Source: Bdellovibrio sp. CG22_combo_CG10-13_8_21_14_all_39_27
GTDB taxonomy: Bacteria; Bdellovibrionota; Bacteriovoracia; Bacteriovoracales; Bacteriovoracaceae
Assembly: GCA_002786715.1 (NCBI GenBank)
Contig: PCTW01000084.1
Span: 163,603 to 227,602 of the forward strand
Length of the DNA: 64,000 nt
Direction: 5' to 3'
Part shown: positions 12,307 through 24,872 of the stretch, piece by piece
Layout of the letters: every line of letters begins with the position of its first letter
Position numbering within the stretch: the stretch's first letter is position 1
Translations under genes and position numbers: made by a program
Notes under the pieces: generated by a model
Seen by the model: the letters and a program-made list of their open reading frames with translations, nothing else
Told to the model about the DNA's origin: nothing
Databases searched by the model: none

Positions 12307-14078
12307 AAAATGTTTGCCGCCACATAAACAAGGGTCGCAGGCCTAATTCCTTCAATCTTTTGCAGTTGCATAAAGGTTTGAGGCTTGGTTTTCTCAATTC
12401 GAAGCTTACACTCGAAGGAAATATTCTTTGAAGCTACCAGCTCCTCCCAATTTATGTGCTTTCGAGACAATTTATTCAATCTCTCACCTTCTTCTTGGGC
12501 ACGCTTTACATAGCCCTCATATTTTATCTCAACTGCAACGCTCTTGATTAGTCGCTGATTGAAACTTAATCCATGCACTTGTAAAAACTCACCAAGTTTT
12601 ACAACGGGATCGAGCTTGGGATCTTTTAAAACAGAAATTAAAGCATCGTTGCTCTTCACAAGGGAGAGAAGAAGCGATTTTTGGGATAAGTACTCGCGCT
12701 GAAATTGATCAATCTGCAATTCGAGTCCAAATTTTGCTCTTAAGGGAGAGAGTCGATCAATAATATTATCCTCTCGAAGGTGAAGTCGATTCTCGGCCCT
12801 GGCGGTGAATAGTCTATATGGTTCATCTCTCTGGCTTGAAACTAGATCATCGACCATAACTCCAATATATGTTTCGTCTCGATCAAAATATATAGGCTCT
12901 TTTCCAAGAATTGAGAGAGCAGCATTTACTCCTGCCACAAATCCCTGCCCCGCTGCCTCTTCATAACCAGAGGTACCATTAACTTGTCCTGCAAAATAGA
13001 GCCCCGGAACATCTTTGTGCTGTAATCCCAAATCCAAAAGTGAAGTATCAACTACATCATACTCAACCGCGTATCCAGGAACCAGAATCTCTGCATTCTC
13101 GAGACCTGGTATCAAATTGATAAATTGCAGTTGAATATCTACAGGTAGACTAGTTGAGATTCCGTTAGGATAAACAGTCTCAAGCTTATGTGATTCTGGT
13201 TCAACAAAAACATGGTGGCTGTCTCTGTCGGGGTATCTAAATGCTTTATCCTCTATGGATGGACAATAGCGTGGACCTACTCCTTGAATCTGGCCGTTAA
13301 AAAGGGGTGATTGGTCTTTATTATCTCTAATTATATCAAGTGAAGACTTATTTATGCGTGTTAGGTGACAAGAAACTTGTTCTTGAAAGCGATCATACTC
13401 ACCATGTGCCCAGTGAAATGTTTCAACTGTTTCATCAGAGGGCTGCTCATCCATAACTGAAAAATCAATAGTGCTCTTCTTAAGTCTAGGAGGAGTTCCA
13501 GTTTTAAAACGGACAGCAAGCTTAGGGACTTTTGCTAAAAGATCTGTTAGCCCAGCGGAAGACTCACAGTCTACTCTTCCACCTGAAGATTTATTGGATC
13601 CAGAGTGAAGAATCCCGTTTAAAAATGTTCCCGTCGTAACGATAATTTTCTTAGATGAAACAATTGAGCCATCGCTACACAGGACTTCAAAAAATCCTTC
13701 TCGCTCAGAGATTGATTGCACGGTATTTCTAATTATTGAAATATTGGAATTAGTCTCGAGTAACTGATTCGCCACTTCTGAATAGAGGGCCTTGTCAACT
13801 TGAACACGAGTTGAATGAACAGCATAGCCCTTGCTCTCATTCAGGCGTCTATATTGAATGGCTGCCAGATCAGCAACCTTTCCCATGAAGCCACCAAGTG
13901 CATCAAGCTCACGAACAACGTGACCCTTTCCCACTCCTCCAATTGAAGGATTGCATGGAGTCGATGCAAGATCGACCTTGGGCATAGATAGTAATCCGAC
14001 CTTGATATCAAATTGCGATGCAATCCATGCCGACTCACATCCAGCATGACCTCCACCAACTATTAAAACATCAAACAT
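12303..14078 (-). CDS. mnmG: tRNA uridine 5-carboxymethylaminomethyl modification enzyme MnmG (GidA)
   Basis: With MnmE it adds carboxymethylaminomethyl groups at U34 of several tRNAs, using FAD. The N-terminal dinucleotide fold is [14 protein letters not shown]. The signatures [21 protein letters not shown] and [18 protein letters not shown] are present, with a C-terminal MnmE-binding helical domain. I start at ATG 14076-14078 (MFDVLIV), preceded by GGTGG. An ATG at 14088-14090 adds four residues but abuts the parS palindrome and has a poor ribosome site. About 591 residues, slightly short for the family but with both ends intact. Confidence 0.93.
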   Translation of the reverse strand: MFDVLIVGGGHAGCESAWIASQFDIKVGLLSMPKVDLASTPCNPSIGGVGKGHVVRELDALGGFMGKVADLAAIQYRRLNESKGYAVHSTRVQVDKALYSEVANQLLETNSNISIIRNTVQSISEREGFFEVLCSDGSIVSSKKIIVTTGTFLNGILHSGSNKSSGGRVDCESSAGLTDLLAKVPKLAVRFKTGTPPRLKKSTIDFSVMDEQPSDETVETFHWAHGEYDRFQEQVSCHLTRINKSSLDIIRDNKDQSPLFNGQIQGVGPRYCPSIEDKAFRYPDRDSHHVFVEPESHKLETVYPNGISTSLPVDIQLQFINLIPGLENAEILVPGYAVEYDVVDTSLLDLGLQHKDVPGLYFAGQVNGTSGYEEAAGQGFVAGVNAALSILGKEPIYFDRDETYIGVMVDDLVSSQRDEPYRLFTARAENRLHLREDNIIDRLSPLRAKFGLELQIDQFQREYLSQKSLLLSLVKSNDALISVLKDPKLDPVVKLGEFLQVHGLSFNQRLIKSVAVEIKYEGYVKRAQEEGERLNKLSRKHINWEELVASKNISFECKLRIEKTKPQTFMQLQKIEGIRPATLVYVAANIL

Positions 14079-14090
14079 TAAGACCACCAT

Positions 14091-14106
14091 TGTTCCACGT
14101 GGAACA
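14091..14106. other. parS: parS centromere site 2
   Basis: A second perfect TGTTCCACGTGGAACA, identical to the site at 11707, in the gap between mnmE and mnmG immediately upstream of the mnmG start region. ParB bound here could affect mnmG transcription. Confidence 0.93.
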
Positions 14107-14176
14107 TCTAAAATTGAACAAGCCGAAATCTAGAAAAAATTGCGAAGTAAGTCCATAACTATTGAAATTTATACAG

Positions 14177-15613
14177 CTATTTTCCAATGCAAAAGTTAGA
14201 AAAGAGGTTGTTAAGGACATCATCAGCCGACACAAGACCTACCAAAGCCTCGATTTTTGACCCTAAGATATTGATTTCATTTGAGCATATGAGAATATCA
14301 GAGTAAATCATTTTTATATCCATATTATTTATTGAGTCGTTAATTGCCTTGATGGCTGCCTGCTGGCGTGGAACCAAAATTGGATCGTTTCCTAGGGCAC
14401 TATCTAATTTTTGCGAGATGAGATTAAAAAACAGTGAAAGTGGTTCTATAGGACCAGAAGCAAAAACTGGTTCTATAGGACCAGTAAAAAAAAGTGGTTC
14501 TATAGGACCAAAAAAAAGTGGTTCTATAGGACCACGGCTTAAAAAGAGTGGCTTTTTTTGCTGTGAAATGAACTCTAAAAAAGTCGATTTTGAGAGTGTA
14601 GAACCAATAAATTTGTCGAAGTGTGTGATGACGAAACAGTCGACAGAGTGGGCGCTTAAAAGGTGCAAAAAATGGTCATCATAATCAAGCGGATTGATGA
14701 CAGCTATCTTGAAAAACGCCTCTCTATATTGCTCAAAAGAACGCTCAATCCCCTGCTTTTCAATGGCATTTTGAGACTCTCTAATCCCTGCCGTATCAAT
14801 TAAATTAAAAAGTCGATGCTCGATTTGTAATGTCTCACTGACGTAATCGCGTGTTGTGCCAGCCTCTGAACTTACAATCGAGCGTTCATGGCCCAATAAA
14901 TAATTGAAAAAGGTACTTTTGCCGGAATTTGGTGTGCCAAAGAGCACAATGGATGGACTTAATAATGAACGAGATTGATATGTTACTCGAGAATGAAGAT
15001 TATCAATAAGTTTTTTGAGATGCGAAAACTGTGATAGCGCCTTTTCCTGAGTTTCAACTTCTCCGACATCCTCAGAAAAATCGATAAGAAGCTCCACTAA
15101 GATTCTCAGCTTAATAAATTCTTCACGAAGCGTGAGATAACAAGAGTGAATAGTACCGTTTAATCCCTTAAGGCCAAGCTCAACTCCTTGGAGGCTCTTG
15201 CTGGTTAAAAGCATATCAAGAGATTCAACTTGAGAGAGGTCCATTTTTTTATTTTTTAGCGCACGATAAGTAAACTCCCCGGGTTGGGCCAAGCGACAGG
15301 AATAGTGATCACAAAAAAATTCAATAATGCGATCAACATTAATAGGATTTCCGTGAACACTAAGTTCTAAAATATTCTCGCCAGTGTAACTATGTGGAGC
15401 TTGGAAAAAAGTCGCAACGACTTCATCCAGAAGTTTATCTTTATCAAGCAGCGCAACCAATGAAGCCACACGCGGTTTTAAGCTATCCAGCTTCTTAGAA
15501 AAAGATGAATTAAAATCAGAAATATTTTTGAAACCCGAAATTCTAATGACAGCTAAAGCTGCGCTCCCCTCTCCCGTGCTTTTGGCAATTATTGGTCCAG
15601 GGGAAAACATCAT
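14177..15613 (-). CDS. mnmE: tRNA modification GTPase MnmE with a repeat insertion in its G domain
   Basis: 478 residues. The N-terminal formyl-THF-binding domain (PGPIIAKSTGEGSAALAVIRISG), the G domain with G1 GTPNSGKS, switch TTRDYV and G3 DTAGIR, and the C-terminal CIGK are all present. It works with MnmG on tRNA U34. Two oddities follow. The G4 motif, usually NKxD, reads THFD. The stretch where G5 (SA-x-x-G) is expected is replaced by four tandem GPIEP units spaced 8-9 residues apart, encoded by a 17-bp DNA repeat found elsewhere near parB. The jag gene usual between yidC and mnmE is absent. Its start overlaps the yidC stop by one base. Confidence 0.93.
   Translation of the reverse strand: MMFSPGPIIAKSTGEGSAALAVIRISGFKNISDFNSSFSKKLDSLKPRVASLVALLDKDKLLDEVVATFFQAPHSYTGENILELSVHGNPINVDRIIEFFCDHYSCRLAQPGEFTYRALKNKKMDLSQVESLDMLLTSKSLQGVELGLKGLNGTIHSCYLTLREEFIKLRILVELLIDFSEDVGEVETQEKALSQFSHLKKLIDNLHSRVTYQSRSLLSPSIVLFGTPNSGKSTFFNYLLGHERSIVSSEAGTTRDYVSETLQIEHRLFNLIDTAGIRESQNAIEKQGIERSFEQYREAFFKIAVINPLDYDDHFLHLLSAHSVDCFVITHFDKFIGSTLSKSTFLEFISQQKKPLFLSRGPIEPLFFGPIEPLFFTGPIEPVFASGPIEPLSLFFNLISQKLDSALGNDPILVPRQQAAIKAINDSINNMDIKMIYSDILICSNEINILGSKIEALVGLVSADDVLNNLFSNFCIGK
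14440..14535 (+). repeat. Four tandem copies of the 17-bp near-palindrome inside mnmE
   Basis: TGGTTCTATAGGACCA starts at 14441, 14468, 14495 and 14519, spaced 27, 27 and 24 bases, all multiples of three. Copies 1, 3 and 4 carry a preceding G. Copy 4 extends to GTGGTTCTATAGGACCAC. The spacers are A-rich and differ. On the mnmE strand each copy encodes GPIEP. The fifth copy in the window is at 9874, in inverted orientation relative to these. Confidence 0.92.
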
Positions 15614-17097
15614 TACTCACTCAATCGGTAAACAAGCAACTGCTGGGCAATACCGAGTGTAATAGAAACTGTCATATAAAGATTTAATCCAGACGGAAGA
15701 TCTTTCATGATAAAAGTAAAAACGATTGGCATAAACATCATCATTTTCTTCTGAGTTGGATCCGTCATGGGAGTTGGATTCAACTTACTTTGAAAAAACA
15801 TCACGATACCCATTAAAACAGGCAAAACATAGAAATGATCTTTTACACTTAAATCCGTAAGCCAAAAGTAAAAAGGAGCGCCTACAAGTTCAACTGAATT
15901 AGAAAGTACTTGATAGAAAGCAATAAAAATTGGCATCTGAAGAATCATTGGAAGACAGCCACCTAATGGATTAGCACCTGAGCGCTTGAAAAGCTCCATT
16001 GTTTCTTTCTGCATTCTCTGCGGATCGTCTTTAAATTTTTCCTTCAACTTTGCAATATCAGGTTGAATTGTCTGCATCTTCTTCATGCTCTTAAAGGACT
16101 TGAATTGCAGAGGAAAGGTAAGCATACGAATAATAATTGTAAGAATGATAATTGCAATGCCGTAATTAGGGATATAGCGATGCAGATATTGCAGAACTCT
16201 TAATATAGGCACTGCTACAATACCAAAAAAGCCAAAATCTACGGCCTGATCAACATTGTCACCAATGGCCGACAAAAGATCATAATTCTTCTTAACAAAA
16301 ACCAATTTAAAAGAATGCTCGTTGGCCTCATTTAACATTGAGAATTTGGCAGCTCCACTTTCGCTTAGATTATAAGTATAGAGTTGAGAATCATTAACAA
16401 AGGCAAAGAGATGGTAATGAAAATCCAACCCAAACCACTTTAACTTACCTTCATCAGCATGATCTTTAGCAATTGAATATCTTTGCGCTGATCCGTCAAA
16501 ATAAACATATTCACGTGGGCGCTTATTTTCAGAAGTCTTGGCCGTGGTGGAAAAGAAAAAAGAGAGCTTCGTTGCAGTTGGCCCTGAGATAATAAAATTA
16601 AAAAACTTTTCAGTTTCTTGAATTCGCAACACTGTAGAAGTTGATTCATCAGTTAGGGTCCAAGAACTTGTCTCTCTATTGAAAGTAGGATTAGTAAAGT
16701 TAAAAGCACGATCCTTATATTGAGCACTTGATGCTCCAATCGACATTTTAAATTCATCACCAACAATGTCCTTATAAGGATAAACCGTATTAGGCGCCTG
16801 AATATCAGAAATCATTCCTTGAGAATTAATGGAAAGTGAACTGGAATTGAAATCCAATTTATAAACTTCTGAGTTTGCCACTGCAACTTCCGTAGGAGCA
16901 GAAGTTTGAGCATCAGAAGTTCCTTGCGAAACAACTGCTTGATTGGTTTTTGCTGGTTCAGACACTTGCGTTGCTTGGGTTGTTGATTGAGCGATATCAC
17001 CCGGCTTTACTTTTGGTGCAAAAAAATACTGCCAACCAATGAGAACAAATCCTGATAAGACGATTGCTAAAAATACTCTATTTTGATCAGTTTTCAC
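15613..17097 (-). CDS. yidC: Membrane protein insertase YidC
   Basis: 494 residues, Gram-negative type. An N-terminal anchor (residues 8-27), a large periplasmic beta domain (~80-290), then the conserved five-helix core with GGCLPMILQMPIFIAFYQVLSN and the ending LNLYMTVSITLGIAQQLLVYRL. It inserts proteins such as Fo subunits c and a into the inner membrane. It overlaps yidD by four bases at its start and mnmE by one at its end, giving a coupled rpmH-rnpA-yidD-yidC-mnmE series. Confidence 0.96.
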   Translation of the reverse strand: MKTDQNRVFLAIVLSGFVLIGWQYFFAPKVKPGDIAQSTTQATQVSEPAKTNQAVVSQGTSDAQTSAPTEVAVANSEVYKLDFNSSSLSINSQGMISDIQAPNTVYPYKDIVGDEFKMSIGASSAQYKDRAFNFTNPTFNRETSSWTLTDESTSTVLRIQETEKFFNFIISGPTATKLSFFFSTTAKTSENKRPREYVYFDGSAQRYSIAKDHADEGKLKWFGLDFHYHLFAFVNDSQLYTYNLSESGAAKFSMLNEANEHSFKLVFVKKNYDLLSAIGDNVDQAVDFGFFGIVAVPILRVLQYLHRYIPNYGIAIIILTIIIRMLTFPLQFKSFKSMKKMQTIQPDIAKLKEKFKDDPQRMQKETMELFKRSGANPLGGCLPMILQMPIFIAFYQVLSNSVELVGAPFYFWLTDLSVKDHFYVLPVLMGIVMFFQSKLNPTPMTDPTQKKMMMFMPIVFTFIMKDLPSGLNLYMTVSITLGIAQQLLVYRLSE

Positions 17098-17336
17098 TTA
17101 TTACAATCTCCATGATGACAAGGTATGGGGTCGAAACCGCCATTTGAAAAAGGATGACAACTAAAAATGCGCAGAATTGAATACCATAGTGCTTTATGGA
17201 ATGGAAAAGATTTAAAGCATTCAATGGAATATTGAGAACAAGTTGGGTAATAACGGCAACGACCACCAAGTACTGGCGAGATAAATAGTTGATAACAACG
17301 AATAAAAAAGTGAAACAACTTATTTAGATAATTCAT
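17094..17336 (-). CDS. yidD: Membrane protein insertion efficiency factor YidD
   Basis: 80 residues with the family core: FIRCYQLFISPVLGGRCRYYPTCSQYS, then NGGFDPIP. A small amphipathic inner-membrane-associated protein thought to assist YidC. It overlaps the rnpA end by 17 bases and the yidC start by four, so it is translationally coupled to both. The C-terminal CHHGDCNK adds a Cys/His-rich tail. Confidence 0.93.
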   Translation of the reverse strand: MNYLNKLFHFFIRCYQLFISPVLGGRCRYYPTCSQYSIECFKSFPFHKALWYSILRIFSCHPFSNGGFDPIPCHHGDCNK

Positions 17337-17670
17337 GATCTAACAAACTAAAAATATGAATAATATTCTTTTTCAGTTCCTCTTTATTTAACTTACCAGC
17401 TGGTACTCTAGCTACCATATGAAGATCAAAATGGTAATTTTTCACCGATGAATGTCTAAAGTATTCACGGGACATTCTTTTAATGAGGTTTCTAGAAACT
17501 GAATTTCCAACTTTGCGAGAAACAGACAAGCCTAAACGAGCATGCTCAACTTGGTTAGGCTTGAAAAAAAACATAAAAGTACGCGACCTCACAACTTTGT
17601 TGTCAGTCATCAGATAGGAGTAATCAGCTTTAGTTAAAAGTCGAAAACTCTTTGGAAAGAAAAGATTCAC
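17320..17670 (-). CDS. rnpA: Ribonuclease P protein component
   Basis: 116 residues. The RNR motif is intact (SRKVGNSVSRNLIKRMSREYFR), and N-terminal aromatic residues contact the pre-tRNA leader (FPKSFRLLTKADYSYLM). It binds RNase P RNA to mature tRNA 5' ends. It lies 5 bases after rpmH in the standard order. Confidence 0.95.
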   Translation of the reverse strand: MNLFFPKSFRLLTKADYSYLMTDNKVVRSRTFMFFFKPNQVEHARLGLSVSRKVGNSVSRNLIKRMSREYFRHSSVKNYHFDLHMVARVPAGKLNKEELKKNIIHIFSLLDHELSK

Positions 17671-17675
17671 AAAGC

Positions 17676-17828
17676 TTATTTGCTTCCAGTTGTAACTGTA
17701 AGTTGCTTGCGTCCTTTTGCACGACGAGCATTGATCACACTACGGCCTGTAGCTGACTTCATTCTCTTTAAGAATCCGTGAACACGAAGTCTCTTCTTTT
17801 TCTTGGGCTGCCAAGTACCTTTTTCCAT
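17676..17828 (-). CDS. rpmH: Ribosomal protein bL34
   Basis: 50 residues, basic, with [29 protein letters not shown]. The start is ATG 17826-17828 ([12 protein letters not shown]), preceded by GGAG with seven bases of spacing. A longer frame to 17915 has no family support. It is divergent from dnaA, as usual at origins. Confidence 0.96.
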   Translation of the reverse strand: MEKGTWQPKKKKRLRVHGFLKRMKSATGRSVINARRAKGRKQLTVTTGSK

Positions 17829-17869
17829 ATAACATCTCCACGATGGCGAATATAAATTTGTAGGGAGTA

Positions 17870-17899
17870 TGGATACTCGATTTTGCTGTTTTAAGTCAA
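17870..17899 (-). promoter_or_regulatory. Possible rpmH operon promoter
   Basis: On the minus strand TTGACT (17894-17899), 18 bases, then TATCCA (17870-17875), 41 bases upstream of the rpmH start. The remainder of the 210-base rpmH-dnaA gap shows no clear DnaA box or terminator. Confidence 0.4.
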
Positions 17900-18038
17900 G
17901 AGACGGATTGGCCAATACTGAGCATCAGTGTAAGTTAATGTTAAAAAAGCTCTCTGCCCAAGCTCGAATGATGGTGCTATTAATTTCGTCCCCACACACA
18001 AAGCGACGGGAAATAAAAAATTTCGGGAGAATAAACCA

Positions 18039-19604
18039 ATGGGAAACGGCTTTCCATTTGACTACTTTTTGTCTAATCAGGATGATCAAGGCACTAAGAA
18101 GTCCAATGTTTTCAATGATTTAAATAAAAACCTTAACCAGACCGCTCAAAATTCATCACAACCAATGCAAGAGTCTTTTGAGGCTCCAAAGAGTAGTGAT
18201 AACAACATTTTAAATGGAGAATTCCACAAGAATCTTCAGCAAAAAGTAGGCTCAGAAGCCTATGAATTGTATTTTAAGAACTTCTTTAATTTCGAGGGCT
18301 TATCGGCTGGAACTATCCAATTTACGGTAAAGACATCGATTTTAGTCAAGATTATTCAAGAAAATTTTAAGTCCGCTATTGAGGCTTCTATTGTTGAAAT
18401 ATTAGGAAAATCAATACCTTATACTCTTCAAATTACTGAGAATTTGGCTGAAACCCAAGAGGAATACCGACCAAAAACGGCCAAAGATAGCCGATTTTCT
18501 TTGGATTTGAAGCCGACAAAGGACGATCTCAAATACAAAGTTGAATCTCAATATTTAGAGCATGTGAAATCTCCAGTAGAATTTTCACTTATTGATCCAG
18601 AGAAGAAATTCGAGAACTTTATCGTTGGTCCCTCAAACCAATTAGCTTTTGCTACTGCGCAGGCGGTTGCGCTGGCTCCTGGAAAAACGGGAAAATATCC
18701 ATGTCTTTATCTCTATAGTGACTCAGGACTTGGAAAAACTCACCTCCTCCATGCTGTCGCCAATGGAATCAAAACTAAATTTCCGCATATGATTATTTGC
18801 ATGATCTCAGCCCGAGATTTCATGAAAGAGATGATCAATTACATTACCAGTAATAAATTAAACGAATTTCAGAAAAAATATACGGAATCAATTGATGTTC
18901 TCATGATCGATGATATCCACGAATTGAAAGATAGACAGGGAACTCAAAACGAGTTTTTCCATATCTTCAATGCACTTTATGAAAGAGGAAAGCAGTTAAT
19001 CTTTACTTCTGATAAAGCTCCACATGAAATTCACGGTATTGAGGAGAGAATACGAACTCGTCTCCAATGGGGGCTAGTTGTTGATATTCAAAAACCTGAT
19101 ATTGAAACCAGAATGGCCATCATAAAGAGAAAAGCAATAGAAATGGATCTCTTTTTATCTGATGATATTTTATCTCTTGTTGCTCATAACATTAAATCGA
19201 GCATTAGAGAGCTAGAAGGTGCACTCATTAAGCTTTCAGCAGCTTCATCCATATCTAATTATGAAATTGAACCTGAAACTGTTAAACAGCTTTTAAATCT
19301 CGATCGCTATAAGCCAGAGAAAAAACTCGACCTCGAAGGAATCGCAAAAGAAGTTGCTTCCTATTACAAAGTTACTCTAGCTGACATGAGATCAAAGTCT
19401 CGTGGCAGAAATTTTGTGAAGCCTAGACATGTTTGTATGTATCTTGGTCAAAGAAAATTGAGCGCAACATTAAAAGATATTGCGATCTATTTTGGTGGCC
19501 GAGATCACACCACAGTCCTTCATGGCATCAACAAGATCGAAGATTTGATTAATACCGATTCTAGTTTAAGAAAAGAGATCGAAGAGATTTCTAACCTTAT
19601 CTAA
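18039..19604 (+). CDS. dnaA: Chromosomal replication initiator DnaA
   Basis: 521 residues. Domain I covers about 60-120. The linker is short. The AAA+ domain has Walker A SGLGKTHLL (about 230-238), Walker B VLMIDDIHEL and the sensor motif IFTSDKAPHEI. Domain IV ends with the DnaA-box reader FGGRDHTTVLHGINKI. The first ~55 residues are a rather long polar extension. The ATG at 18039 follows CGGGAG with eight bases of spacing. DnaA binds the TTATCCACA boxes just downstream. Confidence 0.98.
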   Translation: MGNGFPFDYFLSNQDDQGTKKSNVFNDLNKNLNQTAQNSSQPMQESFEAPKSSDNNILNGEFHKNLQQKVGSEAYELYFKNFFNFEGLSAGTIQFTVKTSILVKIIQENFKSAIEASIVEILGKSIPYTLQITENLAETQEEYRPKTAKDSRFSLDLKPTKDDLKYKVESQYLEHVKSPVEFSLIDPEKKFENFIVGPSNQLAFATAQAVALAPGKTGKYPCLYLYSDSGLGKTHLLHAVANGIKTKFPHMIICMISARDFMKEMINYITSNKLNEFQKKYTESIDVLMIDDIHELKDRQGTQNEFFHIFNALYERGKQLIFTSDKAPHEIHGIEERIRTRLQWGLVVDIQKPDIETRMAIIKRKAIEMDLFLSDDILSLVAHNIKSSIRELEGALIKLSAASSISNYEIEPETVKQLLNLDRYKPEKKLDLEGIAKEVASYYKVTLADMRSKSRGRNFVKPRHVCMYLGQRKLSATLKDIAIYFGGRDHTTVLHGINKIEDLINTDSSLRKEIEEISNLI

Positions 19605-20166
19605 TAACGCGTAATGTTTTCAATTTTTTGACAAACTCCCTGTAATTCACAAAAGACACAGGAAAAGTGAATAATCATTCGCTTATCCACTCTTTATCCA
19701 CATTCTAAGGCTTTAGAGTGAAATGCTTTTTATTAACAAAAACCTTTATCCACAATAACTTGTGAATGTGGATGGGATAAATGGTGGAAAAACTTTATTA
19801 ACAGTCAAAGTTATCCACATTGTGAATAAAAAAGTGAATAAAGTGGTGCAGAAAAACATCTAAGAGAGAATATACGTCATATAAAAAGAGAGATGTGGAT
19901 TAAAAGTGGGAAATTAAAAAGTTATCCCCTAAATGAAAATATTTACACGTAATATCCGCAACGATGGCGCATAAGGCTAGTAGTTATACCCCTTTCATCC
20001 AACTCCTAAAAATGAATCAACTATATGAAATTAATGATGAAAACAAGTTATCCCCGCAATCCACAGGTATAATAATAATAGTATTTAAATATATATATAA
20101 TATATATAAAGAAACTTGTTCAGATAGAGACTTGATTTACTCAATCCATGAAGCTAAATCTTTAGC
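19605..20166 (+). other. oriC: Replication origin oriC (dnaA-dnaN gap)
   Basis: This 562-base gene-free stretch has clustered DnaA boxes. TTATCCACA is exact at 19694, 19746 and 19811. Near-matches are TTATCCACT (19683), TTATCCCCT (19922) and TTATCCCCG (20048). Reverse-orientation near-matches are TGTGGATGG (19767), TGTGAATAA (19821), AGTGAATAA (19832) and TGTGGATTA (19894). An AT-rich element lies at the dnaN end. An open frame at 19964-20170 has no ribosome site or recognisable content and is not called. Confidence 0.9.
20048..20110 (+). other. Basal unwinding element: DnaA box, TAA/TAG trios and AT-rich DUE
   Basis: In order: TTATCCCCG (20048-20056), a second partial box CAATCCACA (20057-20065), four consecutive triplets TAA-TAA-TAA-TAG (20070-20081) matching the DnaA-trio pattern, then an AT-only run to 20110. 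This is the layout described for bacterial basal unwinding systems. The duplex should open here, 57 bases before dnaN. Confidence 0.7.
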
Positions 20167-21282
20167 ATGAAAATAAAAACAGATGTTCATTCACTCAGAG
20201 AAGCTATTAACAAAATTTTAAGTGTAGTCGACAAAAAGAACTCAAGACCAATACTTACCTACGCTTTAATAACAACAAGTGGAAATGGCTTAGAAATAAG
20301 TGCTACAGATCTTGAAGTAAGTGCCAAAGTAAAAGTAAACGCAAGTTCAGATTCTCACGGATCATTTTGTGTAAATGCTAAAAATATATCAGATATTTTA
20401 AGAGAACTTCCTGATAACGAACTTATTTTAAGTTTAGATGAATCAGAAAATCTTTTGAATATTGATTGTGGAAATATTCACTTTTCAGTTCTCATTCACA
20501 AGAATGAGGATTTCCCGCAATTATATTTTGGAGATATCAAGAACTCATTCACAATTGAATCAAGAAGTATCATCAATCTCATCAATAAAACTTCATATGC
20601 AATTTCAAGTGATGAAACACGTTTGTTTTTAAATGGAATATTCCTACAGTACGCTGACTCTAAACTTAGAGCAGTAGCAACTGATGGCCATAGATTGTCC
20701 TTATTTGATACTGAATTAACGGCCAAGCCGACTGATTATTTACTCAATGGAATCATTCTTCCAAAGAAAGGTGTTCAAGAGCTCAAAAAGTTAGCTGAGA
20801 GCTATCCTGATTCTGTAATGAATATCTCTGTTGATGAATCATTCATTTACGCTAACGTTGATGATTATTATTTTATTTCAGCAAGACTTATTGCTCGAGA
20901 ATATCCAAAGTATCAAGCCGTTATTCCAAGCAAGACAAGCTATTCACTTTCACTTGAAAAATCAAAATTTTCTGAAGCCATTAAAAGAATTAAGACAATG
21001 TCGAATGAGAAATCAAACGGTGTAAGAGTCCGACTAGGTAATAAAAAAATGTCTATCGCTGCCAATGACCCTTCTAAAGGCGAAGCAGAGCAACCCTTAG
21101 ATATCGATTACACTGGCAAAGAATTAGAGATCAGATTCAATGCTAAGTACCTCTTAGAGTCTCTTTCAGTATTGGAAGACGAAGATATTTCAATCGACTT
21201 TAATAATGAAATTAGCCCTGTGGTTCTTAAATCAACAAAAGATCATAATTACCTTGGCATTATTATGCCTTTAAAAATGTAA
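20167..21282 (+). CDS. dnaN: DNA polymerase III beta subunit (sliding clamp)
   Basis: 371 residues, three repeated clamp domains. The start is MKIKTDVHSLREAINKILSVVDKKNSRPIL and the end is VVLKSTKDHNYLGIIMPLKM, the typical family termini. The dimer encircles DNA and tethers polymerases. It follows oriC and is immediately followed by recF with no gap. No clear SD; the sequence just before ATG is AAATCTTTAGC. Confidence 0.97.
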   Translation: MKIKTDVHSLREAINKILSVVDKKNSRPILTYALITTSGNGLEISATDLEVSAKVKVNASSDSHGSFCVNAKNISDILRELPDNELILSLDESENLLNIDCGNIHFSVLIHKNEDFPQLYFGDIKNSFTIESRSIINLINKTSYAISSDETRLFLNGIFLQYADSKLRAVATDGHRLSLFDTELTAKPTDYLLNGIILPKKGVQELKKLAESYPDSVMNISVDESFIYANVDDYYFISARLIAREYPKYQAVIPSKTSYSLSLEKSKFSEAIKRIKTMSNEKSNGVRVRLGNKKMSIAANDPSKGEAEQPLDIDYTGKELEIRFNAKYLLESLSVLEDEDISIDFNNEISPVVLKSTKDHNYLGIIMPLKM

Positions 21283-24859
<3,577 letters not shown>

Positions 24860-24872
24860 TTAGGAAATTTTT

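Noticed and set aside
14349..14684. 111-residue plus-strand frame with GSIGP repeats
   Set aside because: It is the antisense reading of the mnmE repeat; mnmE is clearly the real gene.
17829..17915. 29-residue N-terminal extension of rpmH
   Set aside because: bL34 begins at MEKGTWQP with its own GGAG site; the extension has no family support.
19964..20170. 68-residue frame inside oriC
   Set aside because: It spans DnaA boxes and the AT-rich DUE, has no ribosome site, and resembles no protein.
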